From Zerene cesonia (taxonomy: Eukaryota > Arthropoda > Insecta > Lepidoptera > Pieridae): a stretch of DNA of 64,000 nt. The position numbers and the translations under genes are program-made. Positions 48,968 through 60,183 of the stretch are shown here, in pieces. Location: positions 6,014,001-6,078,000 of the forward strand of contig NC_052120.1 in assembly GCF_012273895.1 (NCBI RefSeq). Reading direction: 5' to 3'. Position 1 is the first letter of the stretch. Each line of letters opens with the position of its first letter. The notes beneath the pieces are model-generated. The model was not told the DNA's origin. It made no database searches and was given only the letters and a program-made list of their open reading frames with translations.

Positions 48968-51183
48968 TTTGAACGTTTTTTTAGTTTGAGTTTGGGCTTC
49001 GTTATCGTCTAATTTAGATGAATATTTGATATTGCGCACTTCTTTCTTTGAAATCTGTACATATTTTTTATTGTGTTCCTATGCATTCAGGTTAAAAAGT
49101 TTGCCCAAACTGACGTTTGTCATTTGAGATTATCAATTTGATTTTGACGTACTCTATGAATGCAGTCACATTGACAGCCATAGACATAATTCGCATTTTA
49201 ATGGACCGTGGACCGAGTCTGTACTGAATGTATACTTGGAGCCATCTTGGAGCTGTGCTTAGAGTATACATATATAAATGAATAGGGAGAATATCCAAGT
49301 ACTTAATATTATTCTTTGACGGATGAATTCTTGTAAATGTAAGCAACGATGAATTTAATATACAATAAGAAATAATAAAAATAAGTAGAGCATAAAATGT
49401 GTGGATTTATTTTAATTTGTAAGTAGAAAAATAAAATTTTTCACATAACTTATAAAATTAATTTAATTCTAGTCATTAGGCTTTATGCAATTAAGCTTAA
49501 CAAAATATCTTCAGCCAAGAGTTTGATTGCGTTAAATCTGAATTTAAATATGTTATACGGAAACAAAACATAGGAAGGTAAATTGAAAAGATGTAGGTAT
49601 TTGGAGGTTAATGCTTTAAAATGAATAATAGGTGAGAATTGAATTGGCTGCGATAACATCTGAAGGCTGACCATACGACGGCTTTGCGAAGTGTGACGCA
49701 ACACTTGAACGCAGACGCGGTAGCGCCGCACGCTCTCTGCGAGTATGCTGCGCCTTCCACTTGCCGAGCTGCTTCATAATTGTTACACAGACGAGTTTAA
49801 TAATTAAGCGATAAATATACCAACAGAGTGGAGGGCGGCAGTCGAGTGGCGACCGCGTTCCGTGCCAGACATTCGCGGCATGTGATGGGCCTGAAGCTCA
49901 TTCGACATTTTTCTATCAAACATCGAAGGAATCTCACCGGACTGGTTCCCGCTCAATGCTGCGTTAGTGCGCCGCTCTGGTGAACCCTTTCGCTTGTAAA
50001 TGTGCCGATATTTACATATGCGCGCTCGATCTTGCGTCGAACTTTCGATCTGCGCCTGTGTTTCACTTGGTGTGCCCCGTGCTCAGGCCGCCGACGCGCC
50101 CGTGCCGTTGCCGCCGCCCCAGCGTGCTCAACTCCTGCACATCGTGCGATGATCCACGTACGTTTTTCAATTCCTTGTAGACTCCACTATGCCTACTCTG
50201 TACACACACACATACAAACACATATGTTGCACTTGCTTGACAGCGGCGTCAATAGTTGCAGAACTGCAATCTTGTTGGAGATCTTTATCATTTCCTATTT
50301 ACTATAACCCGTTTGTATTAGATTTTACTTGTTACTGTGGTAGATATTGGAAATGAAGAGTTTCTTTTATGTTTAATTTCATTCATTATGTTAAGAGGGT
50401 CATAGTCTAATATTTAAGAATTAGTGATGAAAATTGGTTAAGTTATTTGTAACTTTTTTATTCATATTATAGAGAAAAACAATTTTCCTATACTATTAAT
50501 ATTATGCATATTACAGCTCTATGTTAGACGCAGTTAGCATAAGCTGGCGTGGATATTAAAGCCTGTTCTACGTTTTATTAGTCGTTTTTGCATTTCAATT
50601 AATGTCTTGTGAAAACCGTACCTCCATTAAATAGCTAACGCGAGGGAAAACGAACTCTTTGACAACTCTCGTGACTGTTGACAAAAATTTGAATTCAGAA
50701 CGTTCGAGATATCACCAATAAAACATTTAGTTTCCTTTAAAATTATGTTACCTGCCTTAAATGTAAATCACAACGAATTTACACTTTAATTTGTTAACTT
50801 CTGAATTTGTATGTATTAAGTATAAAAAGAAAGTTTTGTCATTGTGGTATTATATATAAACATTGTAAAAGTAATGTTGTAAAGCTTATCACTACCGAAT
50901 AAGTAATTAAAAAACGGAACCAAAGTTGCCTAAGGGATCTTTTTATTCAAAGGTCTCAATGTTCCAAATTGAGTGTTGAATATGGAAATAAAAATAAAGT
51001 TAAACGAATAAAAATTGTATTTGTTAAACTGAAGTTTATCCGATTTTCAATATAAGCAAATACATGCAACCAAAAAATTTTCACCCAATTTTACTTTAAA
51101 GTTCCACAATCAAGCATCGCTATCTGGCTGATCAGTAGTTAGATTGAGATGTTCAATTTACTTATTTAAATGTACTTAATTAA
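48968..51183. other. TCAIM upstream region with a GC-elevated block
   Basis: TGACG/TGTCA motifs lie at 49111-49122 and TTGACAG at 49171-49177, upstream of the TCAIM ATG. From about 49690 to 50157 GC is clearly raised, ending at a possible plus-strand donor (CCAC|GTACGT). It could be a promoter and first non-coding exon of an unidentified gene. The short open frames in it resemble no family I know. Confidence 0.4.
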
Positions 51184-51232
51184 NNNNNNNNNNTGAGATG
51201 TTCAATTTACTTATTTAAATGTACTTAATTAA
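51145..51232. repeat. 39-bp direct duplication flanking a 10-N gap
   Basis: 51145-51183 and 51194-51232 are identical and separated by exactly 10 N. This is the typical mark of an unmerged contig overlap rather than a biological repeat. Confidence 0.9.
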
Positions 51233-54200
51233 TTAAAATATAGCCAAGATTCGTTTCGTCGGCCACGATCCACTTTGCGGTGGTTATAACCGACGTGATA
51301 TAGCTCACTGTTACTCCTCCCCCCCTCCCGACGTCTTCAGTCTTCCATAACATGGCGTATTCTTCTTTGGATTTATAACAATTGTTGAGATTGGCAATAT
51401 TTTGAGGATCGATTTGAATATACATGTTCATTCGATTTGATGACTAATAGATATTTGTAGCTTGTTAACATTGTATACATAACATTGTTGGGACATTTGT
51501 ATCATATAAATACAATTGGTTCTGTATTTGAAGACAGAGATTAGGTGTAAGATAGGATTGGTGGTCACCGAAGCATGCACGTCTACAAGGTTGTAATTAT
51601 TTACGGTCCGTCAGTCTTGTGTACGCCCCCCTTGCTGTAACAGAAGTAGGTAGGTACTAAACTTCCTACTGATGTTTAGGTATTGTTGTAATTGTCCCGA
51701 AACGAACAACATCAGTAAAAGCGGTGGAAATTGTTATGAGATTTCTTTTAATAATTCGAATAATCTTAAACAATATTTTTCCAGGTAAATATAAACGGCC
51801 TAAGATACGTAAACATCCATCTTTTGAGATTATAATTAATAAATAAAAAACACAAATTAAACAGTTATGTATAAAGAAAATGTTATTTATAATTGTTATC
51901 TTTTTTAGTATGTTACTTCTTTTGATAAGTAAATTATAATTTATTTCAATCCTTCAAAATCCACCGTTTTACATATCTATTGTATTGTCCAAAATGTGGT
52001 TATATACACAAGGTAAACTAATAGATGATTGAGTAATTGCACGAAATAAGACTTAACCTCATTTTCTGCTAGGCAACCAGAGATATCTCATTGTAAAATT
52101 TTATTGTTTTCGGGATGTAAGTAATCATTTAAATATCTTAATTTAAGGTTAAGAAATAAAATACTTTACACAAATGAAACGCATGATGTCCAATAGAAAG
52201 TGTTAATTAAAGCATACAAGTGCAAAGTTACAACCGTTAATTACTTCATTATAGGTAATATGAATAGTTTTCACGTTTAGTACTCATTACTTTGATGATT
52301 TATTGGAGTACATTGCGGGTACTATAGTCCATACCTTACGGCAATCGCTGGTCGTTCATTCCTATTCAATTTACAGTCAATGCCGTGTCACGTCAAGAAC
52401 CTAAGAGCCCTTTAAGTTTGAGCTTTGTCTCAACGAGACATTTCTACGAGTTCTCAACTTCTCAGCAGGTTCGTTAGTGTAGCAATAACGTGTATTAATC
52501 TTGTGTGTGCGTTTGTATCTGTATCTGTGTGTGAACCGGTCTTATAGACGTGAGCACCCGTTCGATACGACTACATAATTTAAATAAATTATTAAGTCTC
52601 GTGCTGCGTTTCACAATTAAAACTGTTAAGAGTACGATTTCGTTTACCCGTTACATAATTAGAAAGCAACAGAGCCTCAAGGAGGCGAGATCAAGTGCAG
52701 TTCATATCTAGAAATGAGGTCACTAGCTCTGACTAAATATGGGATTTGCAAAATTCGCTTAAAAACATTTCAAAAGTTTTTATTGCGATAATAATTTGGT
52801 TTTTATGGGCTAAGGATAATTTAGATAATCATTAACAACCAAATAATATATACAGATATTCAATTGGAGATCTGTTATGATGCAGAACCAATGTATCAAT
52901 ATTGTCAATAAAAAGACGTCCAATAATAAAGTGGGTAAATTATGAATACTAGAAGAGATATTTCGTCTTCTTATACAATAAAACTGTTAATAGTACATGA
53001 AGAAATATTTTATAAATATATGGGCAACAACCAGGTGTTTTAGACTCTTTTGGACCGTTCCTACTCTACATCTGAAAGCTCTTCTATGAATTTTTACCAG
53101 CGTGGCTTATGATACGGTTGGGTGTGTTTATTTTCGGTGGTGATATGATGTTTTAGCATAACAAGTTTTACAAGGTTACGATTATTTTGTACAATACGTG
53201 TCCCTGATGATTTGGCATTGTTGTCTATACTATAAGTTTTAAATAAATACCGGGTCGTATAAATCAATCCCTTTCATATAAATACGCAATATGATTGATG
53301 GTCTGCGCGATGTTATTTGCGCGATCATTACATTATTTATGATATCAGCAAATCGGTAGCTGTGCAGCTTAATGGAAAAGTTTGTTAAGTTTAAAATGAC
53401 CATTTATTTTAATGTGAGAAAAATTTAAATTCACTTTATAAATTATTGAATTTGGGACAATCGGTCCAACCAGTATTTTGAAAGATGAAGATTTTTTATT
53501 GTATTTAAAACGGCAATTTTGTTTTTATCTAATAAGTTCATGTAAAACATATATATGAAGAGTTTGAAATTAGGTTGGTATGCAGTGAATAAGTCATTAA
53601 AGCAATTAGGCATTCGCATAGTCGCAGGTAGAAGTTGTGTAACTAATATCTCGTGTAGGTAGAGCGCAATTAGCACAATTGTTTGAATTTGATATATATA
53701 TCCTAACACCTGGTGCCCGCTACATGGTCAAATGTTATACATTATTTATTGTTTATTGTTCCGGTTATAAATTGATATACAGACTGTAAAAAAATCATAG
53801 TAATATAGGAGTGGCTACGTGCAGGAAAGCGTTACGTTCACGTATAATAACGAATTGTCATATCGGTCATGCACTAGTATATATTGTATTAATTAATGAA
53901 TTATATTTATAAATCTAGTATCGTAAAATTTTACAGTTGTATAATTATTAACAGTGGGTATGGGATAATGCATGTCGAACGGTAGAGTCAATCGACCTAT
54001 AACAACTCTTTGCCTTATTTAAATATTTCATTTGCAGCATTGAAATCATCTATCTATATCTATCTATAAATAAAAAAAAATCATTTGCTGTTCATAGTCT
54101 CACAAAAAATTTGAGAATGACTAGACCGATTTTCATAACTTTGGTTTAAATACATTAAAAATAGTACAGGGAAGGTTTAAAAAGTAAGAAAAGTATGGAC

Positions 54201-56577
54201 AATGTTTTAAAAAATGTACTAAGACGCTCCGAAATTCGCCGGGTCAGTGAGTTGTAAATAGAAATAAAACGTATTTAAAACTATGGTGAGATCGAAGAAG
54301 GATCTATCATCTACCTCTGTTCTTCCGGAGTGCATTGTGACCTTCAATTGGAGTCGACACTATCGCATTATGACACTGCATTTGTAGGCTTCTACCAATG
54401 CAATAGGAACCTTTGTGTGCAGTTGCATACGACACACACAGAGAATTGAGCTCTCTTGATCGGACTTAAAATACTTTATTAGTTTTCTCATACATTCTGT
54501 TACAGGGAAGTGAAACTGAATCGTTAATGATGGAAACTCGATCTCCAAACATCATTAAGTGTGATTAAGATAGGTTAATAAGAAGTCCAGAGATGTACGT
54601 TGTTAAGCATGTATTTCAGAAACATATGATCGTAATAAATAGTTTCTCGGATGACGTGATCTGTGATTGGGACATTTTGTTTTAAGACGACTGATTTATT
54701 TATAACAACACTAAGTAGGCTACTTTATTAGGTATAGTAGTTTAGTTTCAATTTGCAGCATGAAGAACTTTAGAACTGATGTTTGAGTAAAAATAAAATA
54801 ATATGTATATAATTAATTATTGTCGATAAGTAGGCAACTGTGACGTTTATCACATAATAACATAAGGGTGATATTTCATAAATTTTGAATTAAATTTTGA
54901 GTCTGAAGTGTACTACATTTACTTGTAATGATGTGTGTGACGGAGATAGATATAAGTGCTACACGACGTGCAACAGGTTGTTTCAAGCCACCAATCCCCC
55001 ATCAATCTTTCTACGGCGTAGCGCGAGAGATGTAAAATAGGTGATATATGTCAATTGGTTGATATTTTATCCCGCTTTGAAGGCGAGGGGACGTAATCTT
55101 CTCAGCTATTCCCGACGGTCGTTGATCTAATTGAGCATTTGAGCGATGCGTGCGTGCTAATGGGCTAATTACGTACATGAGATGTGAATTGGTGAGACGT
55201 GAGTAACGCAGGACGCGAGCGATGACCGTGGGTGGCAGACGGCATGGCTCCGATGTTTCCATACTTTGTATTGTGACTGAGCGATTGCTCGCTATGGCAC
55301 TACTTTTAATTGAAACGTGCGGAATGTAATGTTTTCTTAGTCTAACTAATTCGAAATTCCGTCATACATGTGACGATAAAAAAGATTTTGAAAATGTTAA
55401 GAAGTTAAATTAAAACTTCAATGGGTTCTAGCGTGATTGCCATGTATAATGCTCGCGTAAAAAGAAACACAAAATACTTAAAAATTAAAAAAAAAAGGTT
55501 TGATTATATTATGAGTCAGATAAAATACAAAAACACTGAGATTAAAATGCGGAGAAGTAACCGCAAGAAAGACGGTATAATAATACATACTCATTTTATG
55601 TATTATAACTAGAAAACCGCACCTACAGTCTTAAATAATATGAGTTAATGTTATGGTTGTTTTGTGGCCGTAAACACACAACAAGGATGACATTTATTTT
55701 CATAGCTCATATTGTAAAAATATGTTTGTTTATTTATTAAGTTATATTATTGTATATAGTCTTATGAAAACCACAGACTGTTTTCAGATTAGGAACTTAA
55801 ATTTTCTTCTCATTTCCCTTGAGTCAATCTGTACCTTAACTCTATTGTATTGCAAAAAACGGAAATATTTGCATTTATAAAATGTTTATACCTAATAGAT
55901 ACATGTAAATATAAAACATAGAAGTCGATAATAATAAAAGAGCTTCGTAATTTCGAGCTACTTCTAACTTTCGCTGCGAGACCGTGTATAACGGGCCGAG
56001 AGACACGCGCCAAAAAAGTATAAAAAAAAAAATAAGAACAACAGTTCGGTATTTGCGCGTAACGGCTCCGGTAGCCGACTCATATGACGATAAGCAATCT
56101 CAGTAATTTCAATTTAATGGATGCAATTTTATGACTACCGAGTACGAACAATTTAATATTAGTGTTACTTCAAGTTTGCCTTATTTTTTAAGCGTAACAA
56201 AGAGTTGTTAGCTCCTATGTGGTTGCGATTTTGGACTTGCTAGTCTTTTAATTTGTAAATAACATTAACTGTGCTAGAAGCTCTGTTTGTCTTTTGTTTA
56301 GATTTCGGAGTTGTATAATGTGTTAAAAATGTCGTTTTATCATGAATGATCGAAATCGTTTATTTGATTTGTTGATTTAGCTTTCGTATGTGAAGTGGGA
56401 ACTTTTATTTAAAAAAAGTTGAAATAAAAGTTAACTGACCTGACCTTCACTTAATATTATACATATGATGTATTAAACAGATAAACATGGTTGTACGCTC
56501 GAATAAAGTACATAACATATAAATAATTACGAACAAGATTATAAATTTTGTTTGTATTGATAGTGTAACCTTATTAT
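51233..56577. other. dpp 3' flank, part 1: non-coding, repeat-poor
   Basis: No convincing exon. One repeat remnant with CTAT tracts at about 54049-54290. A patch at 54930-55270 has mixed composition and homeodomain-type TAATTA/CTAATT sites and may be an enhancer. The rest is AT-rich and unassigned. Confidence 0.45.
54049..54290. repeat. repeat remnant with CTAT tract
   Basis: CATCTATCTATATCTATC, ATTTGCTGTTCATAGTCTCA, TTGAGAATGACTAGACCGAT; the order is that of a common lepidopteran element. The only remnant recognised between 47.7 and 61.7 kb. Confidence 0.45.
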
Positions 56578-56677
56578 NNNNNNNNNNNNNNNNNNNNNNN
56601 NNNNNNNNNNNNNNNNNNNNNNNNNNNNNNNNNNNNNNNNNNNNNNNNNNNNNNNNNNNNNNNNNNNNNNNNNNNNN
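56578..56677. other. assembly gap, exactly 100 N
   Basis: 100 N followed by a poly-T run. Confidence 0.99.
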
Positions 56678-57714
56678 TTTTTTTTTTTTAAAGTAGTTGG
56701 CTTTTTTGTTATGTATGAATTGTCAATACTCTCACTCAGACACCTTTGTCCGATTTTATAAAGATTTAAGTCTTTCCTTTAGGTAGGTAAGAAATAGGTG
56801 TTACAAAATAGACTCTACTGAATTATACTCTACTAAAGTGCGCCCAACACACATAAATACTACAAGCAATAAACAAAACAAATTGTTTGTATTTATCAAA
56901 CAAATATCTCGTGCGCCATCACAAAACAATTTGTTTGTAAACCTCATCAATATCACAGGTAATCAAGATCAAAGTTGCAGTCAAGACGGTGTAAGCGTTC
57001 TAGACGACTAATCTATTTTTAGTGCCACAACTTTCCTTACAAAGTCGCTGAGTAATCCGGCGCTAAGATTTATTCACGAGAGCATACTGCAAATAGGCAA
57101 GGCGAATCCATTCAGCGCACGCATTCAACCTAAATGAAACTGACGTAAAGTGATAAATTATCGTGTTGTACTAACAGCCATGAAATTGTACCTCTCGATA
57201 CAATGTTTTTATGCAAAAGTAATAAAGTAATATGAAGAAAAAACCAGTTTAATTTGTGCATACTTGAAATATTTTGAGATGAGGCCGGCGGTCGATGGCC
57301 GCGCACCTCGTCTCAGCGCCTCGGTATACCAATATGCAATGACAATTATTATTATACGTTAGTACTTATCGATTAATCGATCTTATTAATTCCTTGTTTG
57401 ACGTATATTGTATATTAGATTTTACTCCAATGGTTAATTTTTTTGTAAGTAGGTCTATGTGTCCTGAAATCGAAAGATTTATTTTAAATTTGATAAATAA
57501 TTATAGTTTAATATGTATATAGGTATATTATGATTTATGGCACAAAACATATCGCTAATATAATTTCATTTAAAACATTTTATAAAATACAATCCTTTGT
57601 AAGATACAATGCTTATCTTATAAAAGAATTAGGTCAAGAATATAATCTCAAGGTTTGTTGTTAATTTACTCAGGTTCATTTCGAACTTTTTGTCTCTAGG
57701 GAATGCGAGTTGTC

Positions 57715-57738
57715 AGACTTAGGTCTGGTCTGTAAGAC
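57715..57738. promoter_or_regulatory. cluster of four Smad-type GTCT/AGAC boxes
   Basis: AGAC at 57715, GTCT at 57723 and 57728, AGAC at 57735, plus another GTCT at 57692-57695. Smad MH1 domains bind GTCT. A cluster next to a BMP gene is suggestive of feedback control but the motif is short and may be chance. Confidence 0.25.
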
Positions 57739-58914
57739 AAACAGTGCGGGGGGCCGTAACTCGCCCTTTTGTTTTTATACCCGTGCAAGAATGCAAAACA
57801 ATTATAATTCCCTCAGGGATAAGTCGCTCCTTGAGAATTGAGCGCACGTAATCACAAGCGATTCTTGTTCTTTTAAAATCTTATACATCTCATTTGGAGT
57901 TGCGGTTTGGGAAACCTTAATTAGATTAGAGAGATTACAGTGAGGTTTACGGGGATGAGTTTTAATGCTAAATAATGTAGTAGTAGTGCGGTTAGGGCTA
58001 CTCTAGCAGCCGAAGGGGAATCACATTCGAAGATACCCACGCTGGCCAATCCATTTACCTTAATTACACCGAGATGGGGATAAATCGGCGTCCAGCCGTC
58101 CACAGCCGAGTTACGAGCGAGCCGACTATAAAATAAATTATACCCACTTCGTTCGCCTCCACTCAGTTTTTGTTGCCATCCACGACGAAAAAAAACAAAA
58201 GCAAAGCTTGAGAGGACGAAATACGAGGCAAAGACAAAGCTTAAATTTATCTACTGATAATATAGACGTAGGGCGGCGGGCGCGGCAGACGCGCAGTTGC
58301 CGGGTGGCCGGCCAAATTATACAGGCGGGCATTCCTACGTCCGAGCAAAAACATGATATATCGCCGCCTTGTGACGAAATATTTGAAAAAAAAAGAAACT
58401 AAATGGAATTCAATTTTAAATATTATCTCAAGCATTCTTTGACAACGACTTTATAAGCGTATTGTCATATAATAACATTGTACATATAATTAGCTAAATT
58501 TTTGTGTTTTGTGTTTTGTATAAAGGTCATGACTGTTATTAAGGTACCTATGTGGTTGGCAATCAATTATATTTTGGCTACAGTTTGACAAAGAACCTTT
58601 ATCATAGTTTCAAATGTCTCTAAACAATACACACATAATTTATAATAGTCGTTTAAGCTTCAAAGATAAAGTTTTAACTTCTTATCTAAGAGTTGAAAAC
58701 TTAAAATTTTTTGCAGTATATACTGTAACTTTAAATTATATAATTACAATTTTTAATCACAGAGTAACATGTTACTTATTAAAATATTTAACTTCTAAGC
58801 TCTGGAATTCATGAGTCATTTATTTCATTCCAGTATCAATTTCATAGATTCAACCACAATTTACGTAACGTTGTTGTAATGGCGAAAAATAATACATGAG
58901 AATAAATTTTATCT

Positions 58915-58920
58915 TTTATT
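58915..58920 (-). terminator. dpp poly(A) signal (AATAAA on minus strand)
   Basis: TTTATT on plus, about 140 nt downstream of the dpp stop in its own direction. Confidence 0.5.
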
Positions 58921-59059
58921 GTATCATTATCGTTTCAATAAAATAATAATTACACGAATATGTATATACAGATAGATTATGTACAATTTTCGAGGCCACA
59001 ACTATATGTACACTGGGTCCACAAAATATCACTAGGTCCGCACTGGGTCGGGGCCTTCG

Positions 59060-60166
59060 TCATCGGCAGCCGCATCCTACCACCATCATGTCCTGATAGT
59101 TTTTAAGCACCACATTGTTCACTTCGTCCATATATAACATAGAAATAGAGGAAAGTTGGGTGGGAACACAACACGCTTTCGGCACCGCTGCCGGATTCAC
59201 TGAATTGACGAGAGTCTGTACAATTGCGTGATTGGTACCATTTAAATGGTCGGCGAGAGGGAACGGGCAGTCCCCCTGGCAGTAGTACGCGTCGTAGCCC
59301 TGCGGAGCGACGATCCAGTCGCTCCAACCGACGTCTGCGAAGTCGACGAATAAGGGCCGGCGCTGACAAATTTCTCTAGCTTCCTTGCGCCTGTGGTGAG
59401 GCCGGTGTCCTTTACGAGTCCCGCGCTTGTTACGCGTCAGTCTCGACTCTCCGTTCTCCCGTGCTGTTCTCGCTCTCGCGTCTTCCGTGTACAGCATGAG
59501 GAGCGGCTGAAGGGCACTCCACTCTTCGTGCTCGTCACTCGCCCGCCGGCGTACTCTTATGTGAGGAAATTTAACACTTTCGCTTTCCGCACCTTCTTCT
59601 ATGACACGCACTAATAGTCCATGATTATGCTGGGGCTCCTTGAGCCATCGCCTCGCTGCACTCAGTGCATCGGCGGTCACAGAACCTTCCCCGGCTCGCA
59701 AAGGTACCGAATCGAGCAATCTCAGAATCGGTTCAGTCTTTCCTTTGCGGCCGGGGCGTACGACATCGTAGAGGAGGAGTCTCTGTTTGCCCGCCACACC
59801 GGAGGCGCGTTGAAAAGTTATGTCGGCGCCGCGCGCGACTTCATCGCTGGGCACGCCGGTTATATTGAAGAACAGACGAAAGCGGTGTTCACCGGGGAAT
59901 CGCTCGTCGAGTTCGGTGGGAGTGTGATAATAGGACCTCGCCGTGTTAGCGGCGGCGGCGGGTATCCGCGATCGGCGGTCGTACAGCAAGCGCATGGCCT
60001 GCGGCACGGGCGGGCTCGGTCGGGCCCGCGGCGGCGGCCGGCGCGGCAGCCCCATGAGCGCCAGCAGTTGCTTCTCGGCGGCAGCACGCGTCGCCTCGTC
60101 CAACCCTGAAGCCGCGCACAACGCCACCAACGCGCACACCACCGCGCACGCGCACGCCCCACGCAT
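59060..60166 (-). CDS. dpp: Decapentaplegic (BMP2/4-type TGF-beta ligand)
   Basis: Secreted BMP morphogen. The 368-aa reading frame is in one exon. ATG at 60166 is chosen because a TTTACAG acceptor ends at 60184, 17 nt upstream, so the longer open frame to 60241 is intronic. Hydrophobic signal peptide about 1-20 (GACACAVVCALVALCA), prodomain 21-248 with N-glycosylation site NIT at 101, furin site RNKR at 245-248, mature domain 249-368 with the seven knot cysteines (267, 296, 300, 332, 333, 365, 367) and NGT at 310. WSDWIVAPQGYDAYYC, KACCVPTQL and MVVGCGCR identify the Dpp/BMP2/4 subgroup. The precursor is much shorter than fly Dpp (588), the difference lying in the prodomain. Non-coding 5' exon(s) must lie upstream (>60184). 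Confidence 0.97.
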   Translation of the reverse strand: MRGACACAVVCALVALCAASGLDEATRAAAEKQLLALMGLPRRPPPRARPSPPVPQAMRLLYDRRSRIPAAAANTARSYYHTPTELDERFPGEHRFRLFFNITGVPSDEVARGADITFQRASGVAGKQRLLLYDVVRPGRKGKTEPILRLLDSVPLRAGEGSVTADALSAARRWLKEPQHNHGLLVRVIEEGAESESVKFPHIRVRRRASDEHEEWSALQPLLMLYTEDARARTARENGESRLTRNKRGTRKGHRPHHRRKEAREICQRRPLFVDFADVGWSDWIVAPQGYDAYYCQGDCPFPLADHLNGTNHAIVQTLVNSVNPAAVPKACCVPTQLSSISMLYMDEVNNVVLKNYQDMMVVGCGCR

Positions 60167-60183
60167 AATTCTCCTCGACCCAC
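60167..60183 (-). other. dpp 5' UTR piece in the coding exon
   Basis: 17 nt between a TTTACAG acceptor and the dpp ATG on the minus strand. Confidence 0.6.

Larger units (their letters stand above)
56678..59059. other. dpp 3' flank, part 2: non-coding, candidate regulatory DNA
   Basis: No coding exon or transposon remnant recognised. Less AT-rich patches occur at about 57280-57330, 57650-57870 and 58255-58330. The dpp poly(A) signal lies at the right edge. The Smad-type motif cluster at 57715-57738 is described in the findings. Confidence 0.45.

Noticed and set aside
55011..55262. 83-codon minus frame in the dpp flank
   Set aside because: No known family, no splice context; better explained as regulatory DNA.
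59621..60109. Plus-strand frame opposite dpp (162 codons)
   Set aside because: Shadow of the GC-rich dpp coding strand; no family likeness.
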